DNA from: Candidatus Endomicrobium neocapritermitis
GTDB lineage: Bacteria > Elusimicrobiota > Endomicrobiia > Endomicrobiales > Endomicrobiaceae
Length of the DNA stretch: 64,000 nucleotides
Reading direction: 5' to 3'
Assembly: GCA_009778325.1 (NCBI GenBank)
Contig: WRJZ01000046.1
Location: 1-64,000, forward strand
The position numbers and the translations under genes are program-made. Positions 18,742 through 27,947 of this stretch are shown piece after piece. The notes below the pieces were generated by a model, which saw only the letters and a list, made by a program, of their open reading frames with translations, searched no databases and was not told where the DNA came from. The number at the start of each line of letters is the position of its first letter. Position 1 is the first letter of the stretch.

Positions 18742-19569
18742 ATGAATAAAATAAAATTGTTTGAAGATAAAAAAATAAGAACGGTTTGGAACGAAAAAGA
18801 AGAAGAATGGTATTTTTCTGTTGTTGATGTTATTTCTGCATTGACAGACAGTACAAATCCTACGGACTATCTTAAAAAATTACGAAAGAGAGATAGAATA
18901 GTCGGTGTCTACATAGGGACAAATTGTCCCCAGGTAGATATGGTTACAAACACCGGAAAACTTCGTAAAACTTTAGCAGCAGCGCCAAAACAGCTTTTGC
19001 GTATAATTCAGTCAATCCCAAGCAAAAAAGCAGAACCATTTAAACTATGGTTAGCGCAAGTAGGACAGGAAAGGATTAATGAAGCCCAAAATCCTGAACT
19101 TACAATCAACCGCGCAATGAAACAATACAAGGCTCTTGGTTTTTCTAATGATTGGATAAATTTACGGCTTCAATCTATACAAGTTCGTAAAGAACTAACG
19201 GACGAATGGGATAATTCCGGAGTTAAGGAAGGTTTGGAATATGCAATTTTAACCAACTTAATGACTAAAGAATGGACAGGCAAAACTGTTAAAGAATATA
19301 AAAAACATAAAAATTTAAAAAAAGAAAATTTACGCGATAATATGACAACTCTTGAGCTGGTGCTCAATATGCTTGCAGAAACTACAACAACAGAATTATC
19401 AAAGACAAAACTGCCGAAGAATTTTAGCGAGAGCAAGACAATTGCCAAAGAAGGCGGAACTGTCGCGTCTAACACCAGAAAGGAAATTGAAAAACGCTCA
19501 GGACGATCGGTAATCAGCAGTAAAAATGCTAAAATACTTGGACATAGAGAAGTAAAGAAGTTGAAATGA
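18742..19569 (+). CDS. BRO/DinD-like DNA-damage-type protein
   Basis: A 275-residue protein. The N-terminal ~110 residues are a BRO-N domain (IRTVWNEKEEEWYFSVVDV, then LRKTLAAAPKQLLRIIQ), a DNA-binding module common in phage antirepressors. The remainder (WINLRLQSIQVRKELTDEW, NLRDNMTTLELVLNMLAE, and GG.VA...R.EIE near the end) matches the DinD-like C-terminal region. The expected role is in phage-type regulation or the DNA-damage response; the biochemistry is unclear. It stands alone with its own promoter region and is followed by a near-perfect palindrome and by an inverted fragment of its own 5' end. Probably mobile-element derived. Confidence 0.8.
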   Translation: MNKIKLFEDKKIRTVWNEKEEEWYFSVVDVISALTDSTNPTDYLKKLRKRDRIVGVYIGTNCPQVDMVTNTGKLRKTLAAAPKQLLRIIQSIPSKKAEPFKLWLAQVGQERINEAQNPELTINRAMKQYKALGFSNDWINLRLQSIQVRKELTDEWDNSGVKEGLEYAILTNLMTKEWTGKTVKEYKKHKNLKKENLRDNMTTLELVLNMLAETTTTELSKTKLPKNFSESKTIAKEGGTVASNTRKEIEKRSGRSVISSKNAKILGHREVKKLK

Positions 19570-19578
19570 TTTTAGAGA

Positions 19579-19611
19579 ATGAATTCGCTACACACTGTGT
19601 AGCGAATTCAT
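19579..19611. terminator. Near-perfect 33-bp palindrome after the BRO gene
   Basis: The 16-base arms ATGAATTCGCTACACA and TGTGTAGCGAATTCAT are separated by a single base. It begins 10 bases after the BRO stop and would form a very strong hairpin, but no T-tract follows on either strand. It may act as an RNA-stabilising 3' end, a recombination site, or the scar of the inverted duplication next to it. Confidence 0.55.
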
Positions 19612-19624
19612 CTTAGAGTCATAA

Positions 19625-19708
19625 CCTACGGAAAAAGAATTAGCGGAAGAAATAGAAAGACAGAAAACAATTTTACGCTTGCAGTTTAAAAAAGAAAAAT
19701 TAAAATAG
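19625..19708 (+). pseudogene. Short charged coding-like fragment
   Basis: A 27-codon open frame ending in TAG reads as a charged amphipathic helix (KELAEEIERQKTILRLQFK). It has no start codon. It lies between the palindrome and the inverted BRO fragment and is probably the C-terminal end of a deleted gene. The parent family cannot be named. Confidence 0.25.
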
Positions 19709-19758
19709 GGAACATTGCGGCAAAATGAAGCGTTGAAAGCCGCTTTTTTAAATTAATA

Positions 19759-19835
19759 GAAAAATACCATTCTTCTTCGTTTTCGTCCCAAGCAGTTCTT
19801 ATTTTTTTATCTTCAAACAGTTTTATTTTATTCAC
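19759..19835 (-). pseudogene. Truncated inverted copy of the BRO gene 5' end
   Basis: On the minus strand this reads GTG-AAT-AAA-ATA-AAA and encodes NKIKLFEDKKIRTAWDENEE then EWYFS, nearly identical to the first ~25 codons of the BRO gene at 18742. It then diverges and soon meets a stop. The similarity continues upstream of the start (AGGTTAT), so it is a duplicated DNA segment and not a chance match. Positions 19570-19960 hold the palindrome, the fragment at 19625 and this copy; beyond these I see nothing. Confidence 0.7.
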
Positions 19836-19960
19836 ATAACCTCAAGCTATATTTCTCTATGCTCAATCATTCTAGCAAACTATTTTATCATTACCCATTC
19901 ATCCATTACTTGGTTCAAGGGGAGTGGTCAAGGGTCCACATGACACACGGCTGATACCGC

Positions 19961-20665
19961 TTAATCTTGCTGCGCCGATTTGGCGCCGGCCTTTTTCAAA
20001 ATATCGACAATTTCAGTATAGTTTCCTTCAAGTGCCAGTGTTAAGGCTGTTTTGCCGTATAATAATTTCAAATTAGGGTCAACTCCGGATTTCAATAGTA
20101 GTTCAACTACATCTTTGTGCCCTCTCATTGAGGCATACAATAAGGCGATATTTCCTTTTATGGGGGGGGCTCCGGATTTTAATAATATTTCAACTACATC
20201 TTTGTGTCCACCTTTTGAAGCGAGTATTAAGGCAGTATCTCCATATGTATACTTGGGGATGATATCGCTTCCCGTAGTGTTTCGAAATTTACTTTCTATA
20301 TTAGGATCAGCTCCGGATTTTAATAATATTTCAGCTACATCTTTGCGCCCGTATTCCGAAGCACATATTAAGGCGGTAAATCCATATTGATCTTGCATAT
20401 TAGGGTCAGCTCCGGATTTCAATAGTAGTTCAACTATATCTTTGTGTCCTCTCCCTGAGGCGTACATTAAGGCAGTTCTGCCGTAGTCTGATAGCATATT
20501 TACATCAATTCCGTTTTTAATAGAAGAGGTTACTGCTTGCGTATCTCCATACTTGACGGCATTAAAGAACTCCTCTGTATCCCACCAACTTGCGTGGACA
20601 GTTGAAAACAGGACGATCATTGTTATTACGGAAACAAACCGTAAAGCGAAACGTTTTTTTAACAT
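19961..20665 (-). CDS. Secreted ankyrin-repeat protein
   Basis: A 234-residue protein with an N-terminal signal peptide (hydrophobic residues ~9-24, likely cleavage near VHA-SWW) followed by about five ankyrin repeats (units with G-TALIYAS-GHKDVVELLLKSGADPN). One central repeat is extended by ~12 residues and the next shortened, so the array is not perfectly regular. Ankyrin arrays bind other proteins; the periplasmic or secreted partner is unknown. Strong nucleotide similarity between repeats suggests recent expansion. It lies alone, downstream of ribF on the same strand but with a 77-base gap. Confidence 0.85.
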   Translation of the reverse strand: MLKKRFALRFVSVITMIVLFSTVHASWWDTEEFFNAVKYGDTQAVTSSIKNGIDVNMLSDYGRTALMYASGRGHKDIVELLLKSGADPNMQDQYGFTALICASEYGRKDVAEILLKSGADPNIESKFRNTTGSDIIPKYTYGDTALILASKGGHKDVVEILLKSGAPPIKGNIALLYASMRGHKDVVELLLKSGVDPNLKLLYGKTALTLALEGNYTEIVDILKKAGAKSAQQD

Positions 20666-20742
20666 GGTTTTTATATCCTTTTTATAATTATTGCGGCTTT
20701 TATTTTCCTGCGAGATTCAATGTTTTATTGTATCAACTTCAC

Positions 20743-21648
20743 CTATTTTTTCACAAAATATGTGACCTCAGGGATAATTCCGAAATATTTTTTTGCGAAG
20801 GAAATATCTTTTGAGATTTGTTTTTTTAGGTCTTCTATACTTTTAAATTTCTTTTCATTTCTGACTTTCTTAATCAAAGCGACCTTTGTCGTTTTTTTAT
20901 TCCACTTACCGCTAAAATCCAATATATGCGTCTCCGGAACAATATTTTCCCCTCTGTTAAAAGTAGGCCTGTTTCCTATGCTTGTTACTGAAGGATAAGT
21001 TTTACCGCCTTGCGAAATTATGCTTACAAAAACTCCTTTAGGCAGTATTTTATCTTTACCGACTCTCATATTAACTGTCGGAAAACCTATTTTAGAGCCT
21101 ATGCCTTTTTCTTTAAAAGGCATTCCCATAAAAGAGTATTCTCTGCCCAGCAGTTTGTTAGCGCTATTCAAATCATTTTTATGAAGCGAAGCTCTGATTA
21201 ACGACGAAGAAACTGTTTTAGACGCTGCTTTGAGGGGCTTTACAACGTCGACGGTTACATTTGTATCTTTTGCTTTTTTAAGAAGCCACTCCGTATTTCC
21301 AGCCCTGTTTTTTCCAAAGGCAAAATCACTGCCGCAAACTATATGGCAGGCATTAAAACTATCAATAATAATTTCCTTAAAAAACTCGTCCGGAGACAGT
21401 GATAAAACATCAGAAGGAACCGGAATAACAATAATCTCGTCAACTCCATAACTTTTCATCAACTCTGCTTTCTCTTCATTTGAAGACAGCAATCCTTTGA
21501 CGCTTTTTACGGGTTTTTTAAGCGCGATAATTACGCTTTTAAGATTATTTTTTTTCGCTGTTTCCAATGTTTTTTTTATAAGGAGCTGATGCCCTTTGTG
21601 AACGCCGTCAAAAGTGCCTATGGTTAAAGCTGATTTTTTATTTTTCAT
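20743..21648 (-). CDS. ribF: Bifunctional riboflavin kinase/FAD synthetase
   Basis: A 301-residue enzyme making FMN and FAD from riboflavin. The N-terminal adenylyltransferase domain has GTFDGVHKGHQ (residues ~12-22). The C-terminal flavokinase domain (~180-300) has the GIGSKIGFPTVN block. The length is normal. The start overlaps the truB stop by 11 bases, so translation is coupled, and it is the last gene of the rimP-nusA-infB operon on this strand. The truB-ribF pairing is widely conserved in bacteria. Confidence 0.95.
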   Translation of the reverse strand: MKNKKSALTIGTFDGVHKGHQLLIKKTLETAKKNNLKSVIIALKKPVKSVKGLLSSNEEKAELMKSYGVDEIIVIPVPSDVLSLSPDEFFKEIIIDSFNACHIVCGSDFAFGKNRAGNTEWLLKKAKDTNVTVDVVKPLKAASKTVSSSLIRASLHKNDLNSANKLLGREYSFMGMPFKEKGIGSKIGFPTVNMRVGKDKILPKGVFVSIISQGGKTYPSVTSIGNRPTFNRGENIVPETHILDFSGKWNKKTTKVALIKKVRNEKKFKSIEDLKKQISKDISFAKKYFGIIPEVTYFVKK

Positions 21649-22351
21649 TTGTCATACCGTTTAAATCTTCGATACTTATAATATTTTTAATTATTAAATC
21701 CGTATTTTCAAGGCCGCTTTCCTTCATTGCGTCATCAACCGAAAAATTGCCGATTTTTTCCCTTCTCAACCGGCTTACAGCAGCGCCGCATCCCAATATT
21801 TTTCCGATATCTTCCGCCAATGTCCTTATATATGTGCCGCTTGTGCATTCAACTCTTACTTCAACATTTATGCCGTCGAAAGATATAATATCAATATTTT
21901 TTATCGTAACTTTTCGCGGTTTTCTTTCAACTGTTATGCCTTCTCTGGCGAGTTCGTAAAGTTTTTTCCCTTTATGTTTGAGAGCCGAATACATCGGAGG
22001 AATCTGCTCAATCTCACCTTTAAAACAATCGGCAGCTTTAATGACTTTTTCAAGATTTATATCTTTCACTTCATTTTTTTCAATTATATTGCCGTCTAAA
22101 TCGCCGCTGTCGGTTATCGTGCCCAAAAGAAAAGTGCTCAGATAAACTTTATCCTGCTTCATAAATTTATTCTGAAGTTTTGTGGATGTTCCGGTTAAAA
22201 CAAGCAAAAGGCCTGTGGCCGACGGGTCGAGCGTTCCGCAGTGCCCTGCTTTTTTAATGTTTAAAATTTTTCTGATTTTATTAACCGCTTTAAAAGACGT
22301 CCAGCCCTCAGGCTTGTCAAAAAGCAGCATTCCCGAAATGTCATTTTGCAT
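21638..22351 (-). CDS. truB: tRNA pseudouridine-55 synthase
   Basis: A 237-residue enzyme that isomerises U55 in the tRNA T loop. The catalytic Asp42 sits in GTLDPSATG, and the family blocks KPEGWTSF (residues ~13-20), YSALKHKGKKLYELARE and TYIRTLAEDIG are all present. It lacks the extra C-terminal PUA domain found in the longer E. coli form. It overlaps nrnA upstream and ribF downstream by about 11 bases each, so all three are translationally coupled. Confidence 0.95.
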   Translation of the reverse strand: MQNDISGMLLFDKPEGWTSFKAVNKIRKILNIKKAGHCGTLDPSATGLLLVLTGTSTKLQNKFMKQDKVYLSTFLLGTITDSGDLDGNIIEKNEVKDINLEKVIKAADCFKGEIEQIPPMYSALKHKGKKLYELAREGITVERKPRKVTIKNIDIISFDGINVEVRVECTSGTYIRTLAEDIGKILGCGAAVSRLRREKIGNFSVDDAMKESGLENTDLIIKNIISIEDLNGMTNEK

Positions 22352-23336
22352 TGTTTAATTTATCTTTAAAAGCATCGCTTATTATTGTTAAAGCGGAATT
22401 TATGTCCGATTTTAATGTGCATCCCGCGGCATTCTTATGCCCGCCTCCGCCGCATTTTTTTACAGTTTCAAGAATATCAAATCCTTTTACGGAACGTAAA
22501 CTTACTTTAGTTGTATTTTTATCAATTTCATTAAACAAACAGCTTACTTTAACGCCCTTTATCATCATTCCGTAATTTACAATTCCTTCGGTTTCATCTT
22601 CTTTCGCGCTGCTTTGCCTGAACATATCTTTGGTTATAATCATATAAGCCATTTTTCCGTTAAAGTAAGTTTTGAGTCCGGTTAACGCAAACCCTAAAAG
22701 TTTTAAACTTTCCGCAGTGCTGTTAACATAAACTTTGTTGAAAATGTCATTCGGAGAAACGCCGTAATTAAGCAATTTTTCAGCCGCGGCATGAGAATCC
22801 GAGTTTGTATTAAGCTGCTGAAAACGCCCTGTATCGGTAACGAGGCCGGTATATAAACAATCCGCTTCGTCTTTTGAAGGTTTTATTTTCATAAATTCAA
22901 AAATTTTAAGAATAAGTTCAGAAACAGACGAAGAGTGCGGAACGATATAGTTGACGCTCCCGAAGTCCGTAAACATCGAGTGATGATCGATATTAATAAT
23001 TTTTTTAGCCTGTGAATGAGAAATAATATCGCCCATGCGCGCAAAATTTATTGATTCAAGTATTATCGCGCAGTCAAAAACCGCATTTTTAGACACAGAT
23101 TTTTTTATCGATTGGGCGCCATGCATAAATTTAAGCATATCAGGCACATCATCCGCACAGCAGACAATCGCTTTTTTACCAAGCCTTTTAAGCATTGACC
23201 ATAAAGCCAAACAGGCCCCTAAACTGTCTCCGTCAGGCTTAACGTGCCCCGCAATAAAAAATGTTTTCGATTGTTTTATTATCTTAGATATTTCGGAAAG
23301 CTGTTTTAATTCTGATTTAGTAATTGATTTGTTCAT
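22341..23336 (-). CDS. nrnA: DHH-family oligoribonuclease/pAp phosphatase NrnA
   Basis: A 331-residue DHH-DHHA1 phosphoesterase that degrades nanoRNAs and dephosphorylates pAp. Metal-binding motifs are seen: GHVKPDGDSLG (residues ~31-41), a later FDCAIILES and the DHH triad in NIDHHSMF (~114-121). The C-terminal DHHA1 domain carries GGGGHKNAAG. It sits between rbfA and truB, the usual place for nrnA in bacteria without Orn. A repeat with ATTCGTAA units separates its start from rbfA. Confidence 0.92.
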   Translation of the reverse strand: MNKSITKSELKQLSEISKIIKQSKTFFIAGHVKPDGDSLGACLALWSMLKRLGKKAIVCCADDVPDMLKFMHGAQSIKKSVSKNAVFDCAIILESINFARMGDIISHSQAKKIINIDHHSMFTDFGSVNYIVPHSSSVSELILKIFEFMKIKPSKDEADCLYTGLVTDTGRFQQLNTNSDSHAAAEKLLNYGVSPNDIFNKVYVNSTAESLKLLGFALTGLKTYFNGKMAYMIITKDMFRQSSAKEDETEGIVNYGMMIKGVKVSCLFNEIDKNTTKVSLRSVKGFDILETVKKCGGGGHKNAAGCTLKSDINSALTIISDAFKDKLNNAK

Positions 23337-23349
23337 TGTTAATTATTTT

Positions 23350-23399
23350 TTTGTCTTTGCCGTTGATTCGTAATTCGTCATTCGTAATTCGTAATTGCC
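23350..23399. repeat. ATTCGTAA tandem units with TTGTCTTTGCCG core
   Basis: TTTGTCTTTGCCGTTGATTCG is followed by about four units of 'ATTCGTAATTCGT' type. The first part equals the core seen at 9040-9050 beside the histidine kinase; the tandem units recur at 63955-63995. It fills nearly the entire spacer between nrnA and rbfA within a single operon. Confidence 0.65.
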
Positions 23400-23400
23400 G

Positions 23401-23748
23401 TTATTCTTCTTCTATTTTTTTCAGTATATCAAAAACCCTTGAAGCGCTTTCATTTGTATCGTCGTAAACAAAAGTAATTTCCGGCGTTCTTCTTAAATTA
23501 AGATTTACCGCAAGCCGGTGTCTTACGGCTTTTGTATTATCTTTTAGAATACCCGCAACTCTTTTTTTATCCTCTTCGCTTCCGAAAACGGAATAAAATA
23601 TTTTGCAAAAAAGCAGGTCGTCAGTCAGTTTTACTCCCATGACGGTAACAAGCCCTGCGTTCAGGTCGCGTATATCTCTTAAAATATCCGAAACTTCCTG
23701 CTGTATCAAAGCGCCCACTCTTGTCGAACGTTTATATGATGAACCCAT
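23401..23748 (-). CDS. rbfA: 30S ribosome-binding factor A
   Basis: A 115-residue KH-type protein for 16S rRNA maturation and cold adaptation. Family features are seen: the RVGALIQQEVSDIL start and LNLRRTPEITFVYDDT near residues 85-100. It lies between infB and nrnA in the conserved order. The length is typical. Repeats of the dispersed family lie on both sides, which is unusual for a spacer within an essential operon. Confidence 0.93.
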   Translation of the reverse strand: MGSSYKRSTRVGALIQQEVSDILRDIRDLNAGLVTVMGVKLTDDLLFCKIFYSVFGSEEDKKRVAGILKDNTKAVRHRLAVNLNLRRTPEITFVYDDTNESASRVFDILKKIEEE

Positions 23749-23762
23749 TTTAACCTCTGATG

Positions 23763-23824
23763 AAAGAAGCTGTGGTCGTTAAGTCGTTGCTGTTGCTCCG
23801 CATCCCCGCATCCCAACTTCTGCC
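23763..23824. repeat. Intergenic repeat variant between rbfA and infB
   Basis: GAAGCTGTGGTCGTTAAGTC, GTTGCTGTTGCTCCGCATC and CCCGCATCCCAACTTCTGCC form iterated and partly complementary units (GAAGCTG against CAACTTC). It shares the 'GTTGCTGTTG...CCG' character of the other copies. It fills the rbfA-infB spacer. Confidence 0.45.
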
Positions 23825-23827
23825 GTT

Positions 23828-26068
23828 TTAGTTTTCTTCCTCAAGCTTCCTTGCTACTTTTTCGGTTGTGAAACTTTCAATTATATCTCCTGCCTTTACA
23901 TCAGCAAAGTTTTCAAGCCCGATTCCGCATTCATAACCTTTTTCAACTTCTCTGACATCGTCTTTAAATCTCTTAAGTGACGATATATTGCCTTCAAAAA
24001 TGATTACATTATCTCTTAAAAGCCTTGCTTTTGCCCCTCTCTGAACTTTTCCGTCAATTACCGAACATCCTGAAATAGTCCCGTGGCTTGAAAGTTTGAA
24101 AACCTGTTTAACTACGGCTTTACCCAAAACTTTTTCTTTCATATCAGGGTCCAAAAGCCCTTCCATAGCGGCTTTCACGTCGGCAATTAAGTCGTAAATT
24201 ATTCTGTAAACATTAATGCTGACGCCTTCCGCTTCCGCAAGTTTTTCAACAGTAACGTCAGGCCTTAAATTAAAACCGACTATCAACGCGTCCGAAGCAA
24301 CTGCCAAAGCAACGTCGGACTCGGTTATCGAACCCGCGCCTCTATGAATTATTTTAAGGCTTATTTCAGACGTTGACAATCTTTCAAGGGCATCGCTCAA
24401 AGCGCCCAAAGAACCCTGAACGTCAGCTTTTAAAATTATTCTCAAATCTTTCGTTTTTCCCGAACTTATATCCTGCAGCGAAAGATGATGCCTGGGTCTT
24501 AAAGCATCTGCTTTAACTTTTTCTTTTCTTGACTGGGCAATCTCTCTGGCCTTCGATTCCTGATCAACCACGACAAACTTGTCTCCGGCCTGGGGAGGTT
24601 CGTTAATTCCCAGAATTTCAACGGGAGTACTAGGCGGAGCTTCGTTAAAACGTTTCCCGTGCTCATCAGCCATTGCCCTTACTTTTCCGTAAGTCGTGCC
24701 GACAACAAGATTATCTCCGACGCGCAAAGTACCGCTCTGCACCAAAACAGTCGCAACCGGACCTCTTCTGGAATCAAGCTTTGCTTCAACGACAATCCCT
24801 TCTGCATTTTTGTCGGGATTTGCTTTAAGCTCCATCATTTCGGCTTTTAACAAAACCATATCAAGAAGAGAATCTATATTTATTTTCTGTTTTGCCGAGA
24901 TATCAACCATTATAGTGTCTCCGCCCCATTCTTCAGGCATGAGATTATAATTGCTTAACTCCTGCCTTATTTTCTGAGGGTCGGAAGTAGGCAAATCTAT
25001 TTTATTAACAGCCACTAAAATAGGCACGCCTGCAGCTTTAGCGTGGTTTATAGCTTCAACCGTCTGAGGCATAACTCCGTCGGCAGCCGAAACCACCAAA
25101 ATAACTATATCCGTAGCCTGCGCTCCTCTTGAACGCATCGCCGTAAACGCTTCGTGGCCCGGCGTATCCAAAAAAGTCACGTACGCGCCGTTAGCCGTTT
25201 TAACTTTATACGCTCCGATATGCTGGGTTATTCCGCCGTGTTCACCTTCGGCAACCTGGCTTTTTCTTATGGCGTCAAGCAAAGAAGTTTTGCCGTGGTC
25301 AACGTGTCCCATAATTGTAACAACCGGAGGACGAGTCTTCAATTTTGCCGGATCTTCGGCTTCCTCGGCAACTTTTTCTTCGGAATATATTGACGCAAGC
25401 TTAGCGTCATATCCGAACTCATTTGCCAAAAGAATGGCTGTGTCGGTATCAAGACGCTGATTTATTGTTGCAAGGCTTCCCATTGAAAGAAGCTTTTTTA
25501 AAACATCGCCTACTTTAAGCTTCATCTTTTCAGCCAAATCTCTGACGGTTATAAGCTCATTTATTGAAATTTTGCCTATATATTTATTTTCAGGTTCTTT
25601 GATTTCTTCTTCTTTTTTCTCAACAGGCTTCTGAGACTCGGGCTTTTGTTCAATAACGGGAGGTTTGACCGGCTCAGGCGGTTTTACAGCCTCTTTTTGC
25701 GGTTCAACAGCAGGCTTAACCGGCTGCTTTTCTTCTTTTTTAGGTGGCTCTGTTTTCTGTTCAGCTTTTTTTATATCTGCATGTTTTTCATGATGAACAA
25801 TTGAGGGCTTCTTAATTTCTTCTTCTTTTTTCTTAATTGTCTTTTTTACGGCAGGAGCAGTTTTTACGCTTTTTGCCTTTGCCGTCTTCGGTTCCGCAGC
25901 TTTTTTAGGCGCAGCTTTCTCCTTAACGGTTTTTTTAGCCGTCGCTGTCACGACAGTTTTCGCAGCCGTTTTTTTCTTTGGAGCAGCTGTTTCCTTTGTT
26001 TTAGCCGTCGGCTTTTTTTTACTCTTCTCGGCGTCTGATTCTTTGGTTTTTATTTGTTTTGTTGGCAT
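23828..26068 (-). CDS. infB: Translation initiation factor IF-2
   Basis: A 746-residue GTPase that places initiator tRNA on the 30S subunit. The first ~165 residues are a low-complexity Lys/Pro/Glu/Ala region. An IF2_N domain follows (~165-215), then the G domain with GHVDHGKT (Lys260), DTPGHEAF and NKID, domain II, and the C-terminal IF-2 domains that bind fMet-tRNA. The [12 protein letters not shown]-like N-terminal run is probably a length-variable linker. It is in the usual place after nusA, with a 40-base gap. Confidence 0.97.
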   Translation of the reverse strand: MPTKQIKTKESDAEKSKKKPTAKTKETAAPKKKTAAKTVVTATAKKTVKEKAAPKKAAEPKTAKAKSVKTAPAVKKTIKKKEEEIKKPSIVHHEKHADIKKAEQKTEPPKKEEKQPVKPAVEPQKEAVKPPEPVKPPVIEQKPESQKPVEKKEEEIKEPENKYIGKISINELITVRDLAEKMKLKVGDVLKKLLSMGSLATINQRLDTDTAILLANEFGYDAKLASIYSEEKVAEEAEDPAKLKTRPPVVTIMGHVDHGKTSLLDAIRKSQVAEGEHGGITQHIGAYKVKTANGAYVTFLDTPGHEAFTAMRSRGAQATDIVILVVSAADGVMPQTVEAINHAKAAGVPILVAVNKIDLPTSDPQKIRQELSNYNLMPEEWGGDTIMVDISAKQKINIDSLLDMVLLKAEMMELKANPDKNAEGIVVEAKLDSRRGPVATVLVQSGTLRVGDNLVVGTTYGKVRAMADEHGKRFNEAPPSTPVEILGINEPPQAGDKFVVVDQESKAREIAQSRKEKVKADALRPRHHLSLQDISSGKTKDLRIILKADVQGSLGALSDALERLSTSEISLKIIHRGAGSITESDVALAVASDALIVGFNLRPDVTVEKLAEAEGVSINVYRIIYDLIADVKAAMEGLLDPDMKEKVLGKAVVKQVFKLSSHGTISGCSVIDGKVQRGAKARLLRDNVIIFEGNISSLKRFKDDVREVEKGYECGIGLENFADVKAGDIIESFTTEKVARKLEEEN

Positions 26069-26108
26069 AAGCTGTATTCACTCTCCTTATACTTAAATAC
26101 ATGACAAA

Positions 26109-27362
26109 TTAAGAAATACTTTTTTTCGCCGCCTCAATAATTTTTTCCGCAGTCTTAGGGCCTATTCCGGGAAGAGTCGTGAGATCGTCAATCGTAAGCT
26201 GCGACAATTTTTCTATATTCGTAAAACCCGCTTTAACTAAAATTTCTATATTTTTATCGCTGATACCTTCGAGTTTTTCAAGAGCTTCCGTCTGCTGCTC
26301 GGCTTTTTCTTCGCTCTCCTGTTTTTTCTGTCCTTCTGATTTAACGTCTATATGCCATCCGGTAAGCTTTGCGGCAAGTCTTACGTTATGCCCGTTTTTG
26401 CCTATCGCAAGAGAAAGCATATCGTCGGCAACCAAAACTTCGGCTTTTTTATCTTCCTGTGAAATTAAAACAACGGAAATAACTTTTGCCGGAGCAAGCG
26501 CGGACGAGATATATTTTGCCGCGTCTTCGGAATAAGGTATTAAATCTATTCTTTCGCCTCTGAGTTCGTCTATAATAGGTTTCACTCTGGCGCCTTTTAT
26601 TCCGACGCACGCGCCGACAGGGTCAACCTTCGGATTATGCGACACAACCGCGACTTTTGACCTCATTCCGGGGTCTCTGACAACATTTACGATATTTACG
26701 ACTTTCTCATATATTTCGGGAACTTCAAGCTCAAAAAGCCTTTTGACAAGCTCAGTGCTTGCGCGCGACAATACGGTTCCCGGGCCTTTAATACTTTTTT
26801 CAACTTTTATTATAACAGCCCTTATATGCTGCCCAACGTTAAACTTTTCTCTGAAAACCTGCTCGCTGACAGGCAAAATCGCTTCCGTTTTACCCAAATC
26901 AACGATTATATTCTTATTTGCAATGCGGTATATTACGCCGTTTATAATCTGTCCGACTTTTTCTTTCATTTCGTCATATAAAGAATCTCTTTCGGATTCC
27001 CTTATTTTCTGAACAATAACCTGCTTCGCCGTCTGAGCCGCGATACGCGAAAAGTCCTGCGTATCCAAAGGTATTTTAACCTCTGAACCTATCTCGTGCG
27101 GCTGCCCGAGTTTTTTTGCTTCCTGAACGCTTGCTTCAAGAAGAGGATTTGTAACGTCTTTGACAACCATTTTTACGACATAAGCTCCCATTTCGCCTGT
27201 CTCAGTATCAACCTTGGCGACAACGTTGACATTTTTGCCGACGTGTTTCTTATACGCCGATACCAAAGCGTTTTCTATAACGCTTAAAATATCTTCTTTT
27301 CTTATTTTCTTGTCTTTCTCGATCTGCTCAAGAGCCATTAAAAGTTCGCCCTTTTCTGCCAT
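26109..27362 (-). CDS. nusA: Transcription termination/antitermination factor NusA
   Basis: A 417-residue RNA-polymerase-associated factor. In order: an N-terminal RNAP-binding domain (~1-120), an S1 domain (IINGVIYRIANKNIIVDLG, ~135-200) and two KH domains (VGACVGIKGARVKPI and LSLAIGKNGHNVRLAAKL). The C-terminus is a helix-hairpin-helix (LPGIGPKTAEKIIEAA) and not the acidic repeats of enteric NusA. It lies between rimP and infB. It could act on the hairpin in the leader of its own operon at 27879-27899 (inference). Confidence 0.96.
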   Translation of the reverse strand: MAEKGELLMALEQIEKDKKIRKEDILSVIENALVSAYKKHVGKNVNVVAKVDTETGEMGAYVVKMVVKDVTNPLLEASVQEAKKLGQPHEIGSEVKIPLDTQDFSRIAAQTAKQVIVQKIRESERDSLYDEMKEKVGQIINGVIYRIANKNIIVDLGKTEAILPVSEQVFREKFNVGQHIRAVIIKVEKSIKGPGTVLSRASTELVKRLFELEVPEIYEKVVNIVNVVRDPGMRSKVAVVSHNPKVDPVGACVGIKGARVKPIIDELRGERIDLIPYSEDAAKYISSALAPAKVISVVLISQEDKKAEVLVADDMLSLAIGKNGHNVRLAAKLTGWHIDVKSEGQKKQESEEKAEQQTEALEKLEGISDKNIEILVKAGFTNIEKLSQLTIDDLTTLPGIGPKTAEKIIEAAKKSIS

Positions 27363-27394
27363 TGCATCCTCCGTTTTAACCTTTTAGTAAATTT

Positions 27395-27853
27395 TTATAT
27401 GTCTGCTTCTAAATTTGCTTTTTTTATGTCGGCAAGTTCTATTTCAACTTCGCCTTTTGTCACGTCATTAATTTTTATTTTGCCGTCTTTTGCGGAAAGT
27501 ATTTCGCCCAAAAAGTTGCGCTGGTTATTTATCGCGTTAAATGTCTGTATCCTTGCTTTGCTGCCAACAAAATTTTTAAAGTCTTTTTCTTTCTTTAAAG
27601 CCCTGTTTATCCCGGGCGAAGAAACTTCTAAAACGTAAGATTCATTCAATATGTCGCTCGCGTCCAGCATATCGCCGAAAACATAACTCATCCTTTCGCA
27701 GTCGCCCATTGTAATGCCGTTTTTTTTATCTATAAAAACCCGCGCCACCCAATTGCCGTTTTCTTTAAGATATTGCACGTCGATAATCTCAATATTTTCC
27801 GCTTCCGCAGCCGGCGTCAAAAGTTCTTCAAGCGCTTTTGTTTTGCTCATCAT
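27395..27853 (-). CDS. rimP: Ribosome maturation factor RimP
   Basis: A 152-residue protein for 30S assembly. The N-terminal alpha/beta domain has VARVFIDKKNGITMGDCERMS, and the block LEVSSPGINRALKKEKDF (~84-101) is the family signature. The C-terminal SH3-like domain is complete. It is the first gene of the operon. Two ATG codons stand in tandem at the start. The leader of ~50 bases contains a terminator-like hairpin. Confidence 0.94.
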   Translation of the reverse strand: MMSKTKALEELLTPAAEAENIEIIDVQYLKENGNWVARVFIDKKNGITMGDCERMSYVFGDMLDASDILNESYVLEVSSPGINRALKKEKDFKNFVGSKARIQTFNAINNQRNFLGEILSAKDGKIKINDVTKGEVEIELADIKKANLEADI

Positions 27854-27869
27854 ACCGTAAATCCCGTAT

Positions 27870-27899
27870 CAAAAATAAAAGGCGGCTTTTGGCCGCCTT
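27870..27899 (-). terminator. Terminator-like hairpin in the rimP leader
   Basis: On the minus strand the stem AAGGCGGC pairs with GCCGCCTT around a 5-base loop and is followed by TTTTATTTTT. This is a classic intrinsic terminator shape. It ends transcripts of the sugar nucleotidyltransferase gene upstream, but it also lies between a strong promoter (27910-27938) and rimP, so it may work as an attenuator. Confidence 0.8.
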
Positions 27900-27909
27900 A
27901 ACGTAAAAT

Positions 27910-27938
27910 ATTATACAAATTAATATAAAAATATACAA
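27910..27938 (-). promoter_or_regulatory. Promoter of the rimP-nusA-infB operon
   Basis: Read on the minus strand: -35 TTGTAT (27938-27933), 17-base spacer, -10 TATAAT (27915-27910). Initiation would be expected near 27903, only a few bases before the GC hairpin at 27879-27899. Confidence 0.6.
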
Positions 27939-27947
27939 CTGCTAACT

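Noticed and set aside
20052-20600. Repeated GCTCCGGATTT-type segments as a CRISPR or tandem DNA repeat
   Set aside because: They are the in-frame codons of ankyrin repeats (KSGADPN) in the minus-strand gene, not direct repeats with spacers.
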